A stretch of 64,000 nucleotides of DNA from Clarireedia homoeocarpa (GCA_001465935.1 LNKV01000061.1:124001-188000); one strand, 5' to 3'. Counted from the stretch's first letter, positions 46,793-58,929 are shown. Program-made: numbers and translations. The notes: generated from the letters alone by a model not told the origin.

Positions 46793-47442
46793 GAACGACG
46801 CATTTACTTTGTAACTCACACAATGCAGCGCACTACAGAACAGGAAAGTTGGTGAGGCGTTACGAACTCACAGTCTTGCACATTCTCATATGGTTTGTAA
46901 AAGAATCCAACAAGCAAAATTCCTCATTGCTCAATTCCATTCATCCACCCTGTCTCGCCCCTCCGACCCTCAGACCCCACCACAACACCTTCCTTGTTGG
47001 CCCAAGCTCCAATCTCTGTATCCCTGCATGCATCAAACCTTACAGCCCGCTCCAGAAAATAATGCGCGGGGTCATTTGCTATACGTGCCGTGCAGCCAAT
47101 GAGAGGCTTGGATTAGTAAAGCGAACAGCAGCTGGGCAGCGTGCTAGGCACGCTGGGGTATCCGTGGAGGGACAATTTGTTGAGAATGTGATTGCCCCAC
47201 CAGATCATCATGCAAGTCGTCTCGAACCCAGCAAATACTGAAAACCCCTCATTTAGCCTGCTTTCTTTGCTGGGGCCTAGGGCGTTCGGCCCAAGGAACC
47301 TCGTTCTTCCTTGCTGCAGTGGAAGTTGGCTCAGATTGCCTCAAGGGGAGCTCCATCCCATTGTCTGCTCTGCTACTGAGATATTGTCTTTCAACCTTAC
47401 ACATCCCTTTCAGAACGACTCACACCCACACTTCATCCTACC
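46793..47442. other. bioF-bioB intergenic region
   Basis: 650 bp between two genes on the same strand; holds the bioF 3' end and the bioB promoter. ORFs here lack protein character. Confidence 0.5.
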
Positions 47443-48819
47443 ATGGCGACGGCAGCACGACTCCCACGAGCTCTCGCTCGTTTCCAGCCAAGACTCACAG
47501 CATACCCACGAACATTCGCAGTCCGGTCATACGGAACCGTATCCTCCATTCCGCTCTCAAGCACAGAAGCTCCCGCAAAAAGAAACGTCTTCCAAGAAGC
47601 ATTACAAGCAACTGAACCACGCACAAATTGGACCAAAGAAGAAATAAAAGAGATCTATGACATGCCATTAATGGAATTATGTTGGGGCGCCGGATCTGTT
47701 CATAGGAAGTTCCACATCCCTGGTGCTATTCAGGTTTGTACACTGTTGAATATTAAGACTGGTGGATGTTCGGAGGATTGTTCTTAGTGAGTTGTCTCCT
47801 CCCTTTCTCACATTTACCATCAACACGGCGTCTCTCACCTCTCTGCTTCCTCTCTGCTTCCTCCCTGCTTCCTCCCTGCTTCCTCCTGAGGATTCTTCTT
47901 TGCTTAACGTCGACTAACCTCCCCCTGAAGCTGCGCCCAATCCTCCCGCTACTCAACCGGGCTTCAAGCCTCCAAATTACTCACCGTCGACTCCGTCCTC
48001 TCCGCAGCCCGCACCGCCAAAGCGAACGGCTCTACGCGCTTCTGCATGGGCGCTGCCTGGCGTGATATGCGCGGCCGCCGCACCAATCTCTCCAACATTA
48101 AAACGATGATTTCCTCTATTCGCGCCATGAACATGGAAGTATGCGTCACTCTCGGTATGATCGATTCCGCGCAGGCTGAAGAACTGAAAGCTGCTGGACT
48201 CACTGCATATAACCATAATGTTGACACATCGAGGGAGTTCTACCCCAAGGTGATCACAACGAGGAGTTACGATGAGAGGCTCAAGACGATTGACAATGTA
48301 CGCGAAGCGGGGATTAAAGTCTGCACTGGAGGGATTCTAGGCCTTGGAGAGCAAAAACAAGATCACATCGGACTCTTGCACACTGTTTCCACACTCCCTT
48401 CACATCCAGAATCCTTCCCAGTTAATATGTTAGTGCCGATTAAAGGCACACCTTTGCAAGATAACAAGAAGATTGAGTTTGAAAAGATGCTGAGAATGAT
48501 AGCTGCAGCAAGGATCGTAATGCCGAGAACAATCGTTAGGTTGGCGGCGGGCAGAACAGGCTTGAGTGAGGAGCAGCAGGTGTTGTGTTTTATGGCGGGG
48601 GCAAACGCGGTGTTTACGGGGGAGAAGATGTTGACGACGCCGGGAGTGGAGTGGAAGGAGGATGAAGCGGTTTGGGGGAGATGGGGTCTGAGAGCTATGG
48701 AGAGTTTTGAGGTGGAAGGCTTGAGGGAGGAGAGGAACAAGGCGGCAGGGGAGGTGATGGTTGCTGAGGGTGGGGTAGTTAGCGGTGAGGAGATGAAGGG
48801 GGATGTTAAAGTAGTGTGA
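47443..48819 (+). CDS. bioB: BioB: biotin synthase (radical SAM)
   Basis: Exons 47443-47786 and 47931-48819 give 410 aa. Inserts sulfur into dethiobiotin, the last step, in mitochondria. The N-terminus is an Arg-rich, acid-free presequence (MATAARLPRALARFQPRLTA). The radical SAM cysteines C109, C113 and C116 (CSEDCSYC) are split by the intron and reform only when it is removed. Other blocks: TRFCMGAAWRDMRGR, YNHNVDTSREFYP, GGILGLGEQKQDHIGLLHTV, NMLVPIKGTPL, RLAAGRTGLSEEQQVLCFMA and GANAVFTGEKMLTTPG. The intron (144 bp) contains a cttcctccctg-type tandem repeat. The C-terminal ~50 residues beyond the core are Glu/Val-rich and unremarkable. Confidence 0.97.
47845..47890. repeat. CT-rich tandem repeat inside the bioB intron
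   Basis: About four imperfect copies of ctgcttcctcc in a row, close to the acceptor side; it probably serves as extended polypyrimidine tract. Confidence 0.8.
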
Positions 48820-49127
48820 AGGAAGTTCTTGGATAGATGGATGGCATGAAACAATAGACACATATAGAAGTGGGCGCAACTCCAACGTACTTGCCCACAG
48901 CCCAGGCCCGTCGAGACACGCTCCCACATGTGGACTGGAATCAACAAAGAAGTAGCTAGCTGCCTTAGCTTTGCTCCAATATAACATGAAATGTCCAATT
49001 GAATTAGCACACTTGAGCACCTAGTCACCATTCAAACCACGTCTCTTAACATCAGATTCGAAACAAAAACTTTCATCCAATCATCAACAACCCCCTCTTG
49101 TTCATCACTCAATCAAACTTCCGCCCC
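48820..49127. other. bioB 3' flank
   Basis: About 310 bp between bioB and the end of the ammonium transporter pseudogene; nothing recognised. Confidence 0.5.
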
Positions 49128-50923
49128 CTACTCTTGACTCCCACTACCGGTAGCGCTTCCATTCCTCACGTCTCTCTTCACCACTCCCTCTTTCACTACA
49201 CCCTCTTCATCTTTCTCCTCCTCGATCACTCTTCCCATAACACCCTCGCCCGCATCCTCATTCCCACCCATACTAACACTCCTCCCCTCTGACTGCACAT
49301 GTGCCTCGCACGGACCCAGCATATACGCCACTTCCCCATGAACCATATCATCATTGCCCTCTAACTGCTGCTCTGTCATGTGCAACGGGATGCAGAGCAC
49401 GTATTTGATGAAACTGGGGATTAACAATGTCCAGAGTATGTTCCAGCCGATGATAAAGAGTGATGCTACGATTCTCGGCGTTTTTTATGTTAGTTCAATT
49501 TAGCTTAGAACGGGAAACAAGAGGAGAGGAAACACAACACTCGCTGCACCTACACTTGTCTCCCATTCCCCGCAATCGCGGCTCTGCCATTCGTAATCCC
49601 AAACGCTTCGCACCCCTCCTTTGTAGCAAACAACCCCACGCAGAAACCCCCAACTAGCGATGCCATCGCATGCGTGTGCAGCACGCCTAACACATCATCA
49701 GCCTTCTTCATCATGCGCACTTTTTTTCTCCATGAGATTCATGGTCATCCACGGTGCGGCCCCGCTCAGGAATCCCATCACGATGGCGCCCCATCCAGCG
49801 ACGACCCCGGCTGCGGGCGTGATACGTGCGAGTCCGTAGATCATGCTGTTGACAGCGCCGAGGATGGAGGGTTTGTGGAAGTAGAGACGGTCGCAGAGGG
49901 TCCAGACGAGGAGGGAGGTGGCAGTGTAGATGCTGGTGTTGAGGGCGGCGACGCCGGCATCCGGGGACGCGGGTTAGGGTCCGCCGCCGTTGAAGCCATT
50001 CCAGCCGATCCAGACGAGGCCGGCGCCGACGATGGCGGAAAGGATGTTATTAGGACGGGCGGAGCCGCGGTCAGAGTGGTGACGTGGACCGAGGAACTTG
50101 GGAGGGAGTGTTAGGAATTTTTTTTTGGAGGGAGTGAGATGGGAAGGGAAATGGAAGCGAGTGGTAGGAGAAGATATCATGAAATTAGGTGAGAAAAGGT
50201 GAAATATCTTACAATTGTACCAACCCATCCTGAGATCCCTGATGATAGATGAATAACAAAACCACCCGAGAAATCAATAACCCCTCGCTTATAAAGAAAC
50301 CAACCTCCCCATATACTATACACCCCTATCATATAACAGAATGTAGTTCAAAGTGGGACAAAAACTGTCCAAGCCGTAAAATTCATACGTTCGAGTAACG
50401 CACCAGCCATAATGATGATCGTGATAGCTGCAAAAGCGAATTGGAAGTATATCATAGTACTGAGCGGGAAAGCTTGCGCGAGTCCTGTAGAAGGAAGATT
50501 GGATTGGCGGAGCTCTTGCGAGATTTCGACGACGGGACTGAGGCGTCCGACGAACGGGAGCATGCAGACTCTGAAGGCGAGTTTGTAGGCCCAGAGAACC
50601 CAGACGAGGGGGATGATGGCAAACGCGTAGAGCGCCATCAAGGCGCTGTTAACGGCCCATTTGCTGCGGGCTATGCCGGCGTAGCTGGTATTGAGTATTA
50701 GTGCTGGGTAAAGGGAGGTATGGTCATAAGGATAGGATTGGAACTTACAGAATGACAAGGCCAGGGACGCTTTACAGGGCTACGAGATGCGGCTGTGAGT
50801 CTATTGAGGGTCAAAAACCACAATTGAATTGCAAAAATACGGGTGTACATACTGCCAGGCGTTGTCTCCACTGTTCAGTCAATCCGGCGCATCTGGATTT
50901 GGGGCAGTCGTGTTGTCCGCCAT
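49128..50923 (-). pseudogene. mep: Broken ammonium transporter (MEP/AMT family)
   Basis: Homology runs the length of a fungal ammonium permease: GDNAWQ, KWAVNSALMALYAFAI, FAAITIIIMAGALLERMNFT, SIWGGWFLYKRGVIDFSGGF, VIHLSSGISGWVGTI, VGAGLVWIGWNGFNGGGP, ALNTSIYTATSLLVWTLCD, ITPAAGVVAGWGAIVMGFLS, VLGVLHTHAMASLVGGF, then the cytoplasmic tail MVHGEVAYMLGPCEAH. Reading is interrupted by an in-frame TGA at 50881-50879, a 2-nt loss near 50785 followed by TAA at 50774-50772, TGA at 50350-50348, TAA at 49976-49974, and one extra base in the T7 run at 49721-49727. Splice sites between blocks still look usable. The Glu/Val-rich tail exon is open to the stop at 49128. Five independent lesions make a sequencing error unlikely; the gene appears recently inactivated because most codons are intact. 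Confidence 0.88.
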
Positions 50924-52156
50924 GTTATCAGCTCGGCTTCGAACTCAGAAAGCGGTTTCAATGGTACGTATATCATCGGATTGGAAGCTAGAATATCTTA
51001 ACTCGAGGACACAATATGATAGTCCGCTGAATATATCCATTAGGCATCTTCTAGAAGCAGGCGTACCGAGGCGCTCAAAAGTATACCAGGACAAAGGATA
51101 GCTATTTATTGATTTACGTTAAACCGCTCACGGGGAGATCTCTTATCAGGAGCTGTGATTGATCAATGAAGAGAGTATTTCCAATACTGCAGAATTACTT
51201 TTTTCGATATTATACACAGAGCAGCCAAGCGGATTGCATGCAGGCATGTAAGACAGTACGGCAGCTAATGCAAGGGGAGTGTGCCACATAACGCCGTCAA
51301 TTACTGTTACCACAATATATAGCTCTGGAAGCTTTCCAGTCCCTCTCATGTAGATCGTAGAATCCTGTTCAGTTAACTTGATATAAAGCCTTTACTCCAC
51401 GCTCAAAACAACCCCGACACATCACTCGAAGACCTTTCCATCCTTATAAAGAGCGCAAACAGCCGCTTGGTGTATGCACTGCGTTCATCACATGCAAAAC
51501 GGCATGAACACAGGGTTTTATTAAAGAAAGCTTATCGCCAGAGTAGTAAATCCAAATGAAACTCTTCATTTAAGTATCAAGATGAAAAATGCGAACGCTT
51601 AGAAGACCAATGTCTTCTTTGAAGCTTGTCAGTTGCTTTCAGAGCCAGAATTGTCCTCATTCTTAAATTGCTAGATTGCATTCCATGAGCCACGCGCCTC
51701 TGAATTGGAGGCCTTCGAGGTCCCCATGGCACTTGCTGTACTCATAACCTGGAACTTGGTAAGAAACGAGTGTTAAAGATTAACGCGTCTATATAAAGAT
51801 AAGGAAGACGATGCATTGAAGCGTGGAAAAGGAATGCTCGCATGCTGTCCTAAAATTCATGCTTATATAAGCTGCCCGTTGAATGATGATTTGTGCATTT
51901 TCAACTTTTCTCTGTTCTTCTGAAAGTTGTGACTTTGCCATGAACCATGAACTAATGACAGAATAGAGGATGATCTCCCAAAAAAGTCCCCCGAGTACCG
52001 CCACCTATTCCCTCTAGTATCTCTATACAGAAGAATATATGCTCGTACTATATATTCATAAATACGCTTCGAATGCCTAGCTAATCCCTATCAAACGCCA
52101 TGCTAACCCATTTACACAGCCATCGAGTTTTGATACAATGCGTTGACCACTGCCTT
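50924..52156. other. Gene-free stretch
   Basis: About 1.2 kb upstream of the pseudogene and downstream of the transporter gene. Only short AT-rich ORFs; no gene seen. Confidence 0.5.
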
Positions 52157-53420
52157 TCAAACAGGTAGTGTCTTCTTGCTCTTGGCCTCTTGTTGTCTGT
52201 GTTCCAGCCAATGTCCCAATATACCACCAGAGCATCCAATGATAATGGACGAAACGCTCTCCAGATTGATTGGATTCGAGAATATGTACATGCCCAATAA
52301 GGCTATTCCCATCATACTCGACGCCTCCAGTAAGGATAGGAAGGCGGGTGACGTTTGCCGGACGATCTTTCCTGAATAGAACAATACTGGAAAGCCCCCG
52401 ACACAGGTGTACATTATAGCTAGGATGGTTGATCTTCGGGTCGCAGAAGGAAAACAATCGTTCATGTTTTCGTCTGAGAAATCCTCGACGAGGAAGGATA
52501 TGACTGAGGCAAGTGCGAACATAAGGAGGTGGTCGTACATAAATACTAGATTTCGTCAATACTATGCCCGGGGCCAGGGGAAGGTTAGAAAGAACACACC
52601 GTCCCATTGACCAAATTGAAGCTTCTTTACAACTTTGGTCTTCCATGCCTCATATGTACTATACATCAACAGATGTAAAATCATAAAAATGTATCCAAAA
52701 AATAATGCCATCACAGGATCTTGAGGTTCAAGCGTTTGCTCAAGCCGTCTGTCTCCATAGCTTTTCTCCGCGTGTGCATTCTCCGTCACCACCGATATAC
52801 ATATGCCAGAAAAAATTAGAACATAAGAGGGCAGGGCGAAAGAAGGAATAGGTGTCCCGAACAATATACTATCGACGTACGGAACGGTGAAGATGGTCGT
52901 GGTCGAAAGGAGGATGTATGTTGGTAGTGAAAGAAATTGGAGCGCCTTGTAGGATATATAATTCGACACGAGAAGTAGGATCGAGAGAGGAAACCCTGTA
53001 TGAAATCAAGTCAGAATTCTGTTCTATCATCCACAAATATGGTTGGTGAGTGTCGCAAAAAGAACATACACGACCCAGCTTTCTCGATGTCCAACTTGGC
53101 CAAATCCTTAAAATACCCATTCCTCTTCAACAGCCATAATACTGCCACCGCAGATCCCGACTAGATGTCCAGGTCAGTCGTACGTTCTCTTCGAGGCCAT
53201 CGAATGCAATCCAACAACTCGGCAAGCTTACCTGTAGCGCCAGCAAAAAAAAGTTCAAGTTCCAATATCGACCCGAGACGGCATATTTCAGCACAAAAGC
53301 CATCAACGCACTAAATCCTCCATACGCTGCTACATTTGTCCATTTCGCTGATTCGCCTCGCCGTCTCGCAGGCTGATATCGCCCCTTCTCCTTGCCTTTC
53401 CCGTTCGAATATCCATTCAT
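52157..53420 (-). CDS. VRG4-like nucleotide-sugar transporter, divergent
   Basis: Exons (minus) 53420-53232, 53160-53070, 52995-52600, 52545-52157 give 354 aa. Multi-pass membrane protein of the drug/metabolite transporter superfamily, most like Golgi GDP-mannose transporters: a hydrophilic N-tail, WTNVAAYGGFSALMAFVLKY, FPLSILLLVSNYISYKALQF (GMT: ...SKSLQYLAVPVYTIFKN), QDPVMALFFGYIFMILHLLM, MFALASVISFLVEDFSDENM, RRSTILAIMYTCVGGFPVLF, and a basic, Lys-rich tail. The two nucleotide-sugar motifs of true GDP-mannose carriers are changed: FYNN reads FMYD and GALNK reads LEASS. Transport of another substrate is therefore likely. Exon joins all keep frame. Confidence 0.8.
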
Positions 53421-55784
53421 TGCTATCGGTTCACCGCGACATATATTCTGCTTCGATTGAGGTTCAGAAGCGCGTGCATAGTACTCCTTTTACTTGGCAC
53501 TACCACTGGGCTGTCCGTCGCTAAGCGCTGGTGGATCGAATGTAGAAAGCTTGACGTACTAAATAATGGAGTGGAAAGGGATATATTTGTAAGACCAAAG
53601 TGTTTGGGGGATGCGGCGCCAAGAGGTACAGTAAGCTCGGTCATTCTACCTGCAGCGACTATCCACCCACTCACGACCCTGACGATCAATGCTCACGACA
53701 TGCTTACCGTAATAAGTCGGAAACAGCAGCAGCAAGTTCTTGGAGGTTCTGTAGCTTACACATATATTCTGTCGGGATTTCGAGAGAAATTTTGTTTGGA
53801 GATCGTGCAGGGCAGGAATAAGAGAGTGTTTGTATGGTATGATCTTCCAAGAAAAGGGGTGACAACGAACTGAAGGCTCCACAGCGATGTCATGTGCCGA
53901 GATTCGCCTGAATGCTGTCGAGATAGGGGTTACTTGGTTAGAAAGGTAAATCTTACTCAATCACATCATCTCTAGGAAGGGCGGTATAGATAGCATGTTC
54001 ATTACCAAAGAATTCTTCCGAATTTACAGAATTCACTTTCTATTGCTTTAGAGTCGCTACCTTTTCTCTGTCCCTGAGCTACCCCCTGACTACCCTGGAC
54101 TGCGGAAGCAGAAAGATATTTCCTGGTGTTATTTGGTAACTTTTGAGGTAGCTGTAGTTGACACCTGACCAGATCTACGATGGACCTATGCCCTGCTCAT
54201 ATGAACTATTCGATTGAATATTTTATAATAATGAAGAGCTCTCCCCTTTGTACAGTACCCGATCAAGCATTGACTTCTAACCGTCAAGCACTTGGCATTC
54301 GTAGCACAAACCTGGACCTTGGATAGGGAGCATAACCTTGACTCTAGGAGCCGTTGAGGTAGCAGACAATCGGCTTGAATAGTAGTTATGAGTTCTCGAT
54401 TCGCTCCTTAAGCTCCTTGGTAGAGGTCACGGGGGTTCATGGAAGAGCAATGACTCACCGTAGAAATATGCTTCTAAAGAATAACACCCTGCTGGCTCTA
54501 CGAGGGTCACTGCCGTGGAGACGAGACCTTTACCAGTGCCGGCATATATAATCTACGGAAGAACCTGAGGGTTCTTCAAGACTACTCATTCAATACCGCT
54601 GACCATAGAATCAATAAAATACTTGGCCACGTGAGGTTGCCCTTATGTAGCTTGCTCGAGGCACAACGACAAGTCGAAGTATGGCGCTATCAGCATCATT
54701 TCATCTCTACACCGACCAGCATTGCTACCACCGCTATACCAAATACTTGAAAGATTGGTTGAATTTCTCTACAACCATAAATTTGTAATAAAAGGAAGAA
54801 ATATTGTATCGTATGAATCGTACTTCTTGGTAATGGATACACCGGGCAGTTGGAGATACCTTTGTCGTCTGAGCGGAGAAATTGGTTGATTGACATAGAG
54901 CGAGAACGACGCGTTCAGGCCACGGCGCACATTCTCTCCAACGCCAATAGGGGGTCATATTTGATACCGGTGCCTTTTAAAAGGGGGAACATAGCAATGG
55001 TATGTTTGGCTGGAATTACAGTTTCCACGGCGTCCTCTACGAATATACAAACTTGGAAAATCTTATCTTTCACTACCTTACCTGTAAGAAATCCCATAGA
55101 TACGACTGCAAAATTAAATGAACCTTGCAAAAGTTCAATATCATGGATTTTTCAAAACCATGCTGAAGACGAACCTACGCAGATGCTTACACTATCCTCA
55201 ATGACGTTCAATACAGCATCCTAATATTATCGTCCACACTGGTGGATAGAACCGATCTATCTGGCAAATTTGTCATGGGCACCAAACATTGTAGCATAGT
55301 GACAGAAGATATAGGAGGAAGCCGGGCGAGGCATGATCGCATAGTCGAGGAAAGCAGCCGAGCGAGGGCCGGAAATCTTCTTTCCAATCGACTAATCCGT
55401 CATGTGGACTGTTGTACGGTTTGAACCATATTTCTTTTGCACACCCCTAGATGTCGCGTCCCCAAATCAAAGACTGCACTTTTTTTGAAATATCAGAGGA
55501 AGGCAGGACAAGAATGCAACACAGACAGCAATCATAAAAGAACAGAGCTCACCATATAATTACATTACGTACTTGCTACTTTCACTTCCTATGTGACTTG
55601 CCAAATATGAGATTGAATATGTACTTGCTCCACTGGTCTGCCGAACCGTAGAACATCAAGGCAGGTGGGACGTTGTCTATCATGACATCGGTAAATCAAA
55701 CAAAAGTCATTTAAATTATCTCATAATACTTCATCTATGGCCATCGAACTAACATGGCTAGTTTTGAAGAATAGCCAACTTTTT
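53421..55784. other. Gene-free stretch
   Basis: About 2.4 kb. An ORF at 53457-53873 has a hydrophobic start but lacks an ATG there. Other ORFs overlap one another without any recognisable domain. Possibly relic or heterochromatin-like DNA. Confidence 0.5.
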
Positions 55785-57029
55785 CTACGTGCACTTGCCC
55801 TTCGAGAGCTGTTCTATCTCGACACTAGCATATATGAATGGTCCAGCACCCTTCATGTCGTTCTCATCAACCGCGATAGAAGTGTAGTACTTGAAATTTT
55901 ATCAGTAAATCCATTCGGAGGAAAACGGAAGGCATACTTCAAACGTAGCATTCGATCCCAGGCTCCCAACCAAGACCGTGCCCTCCCAATTGACCGTTCC
56001 ATTCGTCCCATTATAGGCAACAAACGTCTCGGCAACATATTCAAATCCCTTTTGCATCGGCGCCACATATTCGCACCCTAAATAGCCCTTTCTCTTACCT
56101 TTCAAAATCGCGTACAGAAACATAGCGCTACCACTGGATTCGATATAGTTCCTGGGCTTTCCTGGATATGGCGTATTCATGACGAGCCACCACCCACCAG
56201 TAGAGTCGTGAGCAGCAGTTACACCAGCGGATGCAGTCACAAACCAGTTCAACAGCTTTGCATAACCTGCGTGGGATTTAGGAAAGTAGTCGAGCACGTC
56301 GACGAGCGCCATCATGTACCACCCCAGAGCACGATCCCAGACATTTGGTGATGCGCCGGTCACGGGATCAGCCCATACAGAAACTTTGCTCTCGTCATAG
56401 CCGTGAACGATGAGGTTTGTGGTGTGGTTGCGGCAATGCTCTTCAATCAATGTATATTGAAGGAGAATGTCATTCCAGGCAGAAGTATTGGCGGCATCGA
56501 AATATGAAGTCCATTGAGCGTAGAAAACGTCGGCCATGAAGATTCCATCTAGCCACATCTGGTTTGGATATGTTGGTGCACGATGCCAAAATCCTCCAGA
56601 TGCTGTTCGAGGATTGTAGTTGAATTGTTTGCGAAGGGTGTCGGCAGCGACTTTATATTTGGCGATCTTTGTTCGAGCCCATGTATCGAGAATAATAGTT
56701 CCAATCCGAACGTCGTCAAGCGAGGCAGGATATGACGGATACCCAAGGAGCGTTCCATTGTCTGATACAATGGCGGTCATCTGCGAATCAATCCAATCAA
56801 TGTAGGTCTTGTTTCCGGTGAGATTATATGCCATTTCAACTCCACGGTATAAGACTGCCTGTGGATATTGGGCAGTCTTGGGCACGCCGCGCTTTATAAA
56901 CGAGTCCGATACTAAAGTTGAGTATTTGATGGAGGCATTTTCGGCCCTCAACTGAATGGCAGTTGCTGTTACCGCAGTTGCCCATGCGAATAAAGAAAGT
57001 CGCACCATTTCGTACAATGACAGAACCAT
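55785..57029 (-). CDS. GH105 unsaturated rhamnogalacturonyl hydrolase
   Basis: Exons (minus) 57029-55938 and 55889-55785 give 398 aa. Releases the unsaturated galacturonic acid from the non-reducing end of rhamnogalacturonan fragments made by lyases. N-terminus MVRLSLFAWATAVTATAIQL looks like a signal peptide; the first ATG (57029) adds seven residues, ATG 57008 is an alternative. Landmarks of the (alpha/alpha)6 barrel: RTASGGFWHRAPTYPNQMWL, continuing DGIFMADVFYAQ near residue 158 (catalytic Asp), NVWDRALGWYMMALVDVLDY, SSGSAMFLYAILKG. The family C-terminus (NDMKGAGPFIYASVE) is found only after splicing the 48-bp intron. Many Asn-X-Thr sequons fit secretion. Works in the same pathway as the acetylesterase at 10.8 kb. 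Confidence 0.94.
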
Positions 57030-58056
57030 CCACTGATAGTAAAGACTTCTACTAAAAGAAGGAAGCGCCTCAGTGTCAGCTTCAACAGGTTGCGATTCGA
57101 CGTATGTTTAACAGGTTTGGAGACCACACTGAGAGTCAGGACATCAAATAGAGTTTTATAACCAAGACCATGGAGTTATATATTCAAATCTCCACCAGAA
57201 TATCGATAACTTTGCCAAGTCGGAGAACATGCTGAATCACAAGTACTGCAATCAACAAGTATGTTGCTCATGAGGGGTATGGAGAATTACTGATAAGGCC
57301 AAGAACTTGCCTCTCGCGTTGCCACTTTCAGTTTTATTGCTTACAATAGTTTTTCCGTCGGCTCAGGGCTACACCGAAACCAATCAGCAACCCTCGCGAT
57401 TAGGATATCTTCAAGAAAATGAGTTGTCACTAACGTGCAGATGTGCAGAAAAGTAGCCCAATTGAAATACGCCGGTAGAGGTCGGGTAAAGTCTCCCGAG
57501 GGAAACGCGGGGGGTGGGGTTCTCCAAGAACAAGATGCGAGCTAGCGTCAGTTAACACCGGGAGGAAATATCTCTGCGTGGAGCGGTGCCAGAGGCACGT
57601 GGGTAGCTTTATGCCTGCTTTTGCTCACTTGAGCTGTGATAAAGTAATTAAGTGAGGACGATGCAGGATTTTTCTAATCAAGCCGACGTACGTCTGACCC
57701 CTGCAAACGATGTCAGATCTAGGCAGGAGAAGGCAGAATCCAAATGGATTGCCTAGAGTAACGATGTAGGCTTGCTAGGAGCAAAATCATCACCAGAACG
57801 GAATGAAACAGTGGCCAACACCATCATCCTGACTTCAACGAGATGGGATACATACTTTTCTCATGGGCCAGTATCCAAAGAACGGCGCTGATGATTAAGA
57901 CGTCGGTCTTTCCGGTTCGGTGGTGGCCGTATATCTAGAATTTTGAAGGCTCCTATGTATGACTCCAAGGGTGAAGTTGATCTCTTTTGTACAACATCTG
58001 ATATCCAATATCCACCTCCAACGCCGTGCTCCGTGATTTACAGTCCATTCGGAATA
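57030..58056. other. GH105 upstream region
   Basis: About 1 kb; no gene seen. Presumably GH105 promoter and MET8 3' flank. Confidence 0.5.
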
Positions 58057-58929
58057 TCAACCCCATCCAACACAGAATCCGAATGACCCATCAAAGGCGT
58101 CGTATTCTCCTTCCATCGCCCTAAGACAACCTAGCCGGGGAACTTCGTTTGGTGCATAGAATTTCAGCAACGTTTCCATGTCTTTCTCGGTCATTTCGCA
58201 AAAATCTTCTAGACTATAAACATCGCTAACTTTTATCATCCTATAGTAGGTGAGCAAGATATTAACTCTGATGTTAAAGATCACTCACCATGCCATTCTC
58301 TTTGGACCTTGTTCTGGCTCAGGGGCAATTTTCCTCAGCATCTGCCGCAGTTTTCCAACCTTGGTTATTGCTTCCCCAATGTTATCTGGCAGATTGGCTT
58401 CAATCGAACGCTTCACAATGTTCGCTAGTCGTGGACCTTTTCCGTTTGTGCTAACCATGACCTGCAGTGGCCCATCTCGGTGTACACTCCCAAAGTAAAA
58501 GTCACATTCTGGTGGCACATCTGCAATATTCGCAGCTATTTTTCTCTCTTTGCATAGTTTCCATATCTGTGTGGATGCTTCCGGGTCGTCGACCGCTGTC
58601 AGAACCATATCAACATTATCAAGGTCCGACGGTTCGAACTTCCTGTCAACATAGTCCACTTGTCCCTTCTCAATTCGATAGGCGACTTCGGGGTTCAGAC
58701 CTTGTCGAGGTGATACGACTGTGACTTTTGCGTCTGCATTTAAGACATTCAGAATTCGCCCTGCGGCAACCTTTTGTACTTGTTAGTTATGAAAGAAAAC
58801 GCGGCAAATAAATTGTTAGGATGATTGTACCTCTCCGCCTCCTACAACAAGCACCCTTTTCCCCCTAATCTGCCATGCCAGCATCAATGAACCGCCTCCC
58901 TCGACTTCTGGAAACTTTTCTTCACTCAT
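58057..58929 (-). CDS. MET8: Siroheme synthase Met8 (precorrin-2 dehydrogenase / ferrochelatase)
   Basis: Exons (minus) 58929-58831, 58770-58289, 58240-58057 give 254 aa. Oxidises precorrin-2 with NAD and inserts iron to make siroheme, the cofactor of sulfite and nitrite reductases. The N-terminal Rossmann motif GKRVLVVGGGEVAAGRILNV spans intron 1. Further blocks: DLDNVDMVLTAVDDPEASTQ (catalytic Asp region), ANIADVPPECDFYFGSVHRD, LQVMVSTNGKGPRLANIVKR, then the helical end EDFCEMTEKDMETLLKFY. Length is close to yeast Met8 (274 aa). The last ~20 residues are uncertain: after EVPRLGCLRAM the chosen frame ends FDGSFGFCVGWG, while a +1 frame stays open to 58036 or so. Confidence 0.92.

Noticed and set aside
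49128..50923. Repeat-induced point mutation as the cause of the MEP lesions
   Set aside because: Only the CAA-to-TAA change fits the CpA-to-TpA pattern. The TGA stops correspond to CpC changes, other lesions are indels, and the exons remain GC-rich.
53457..53873. 138-codon ORF with signal-peptide-like start
   Set aside because: It begins at TTG, has no in-frame ATG near the hydrophobic segment, and lies just upstream of a minus-strand gene.
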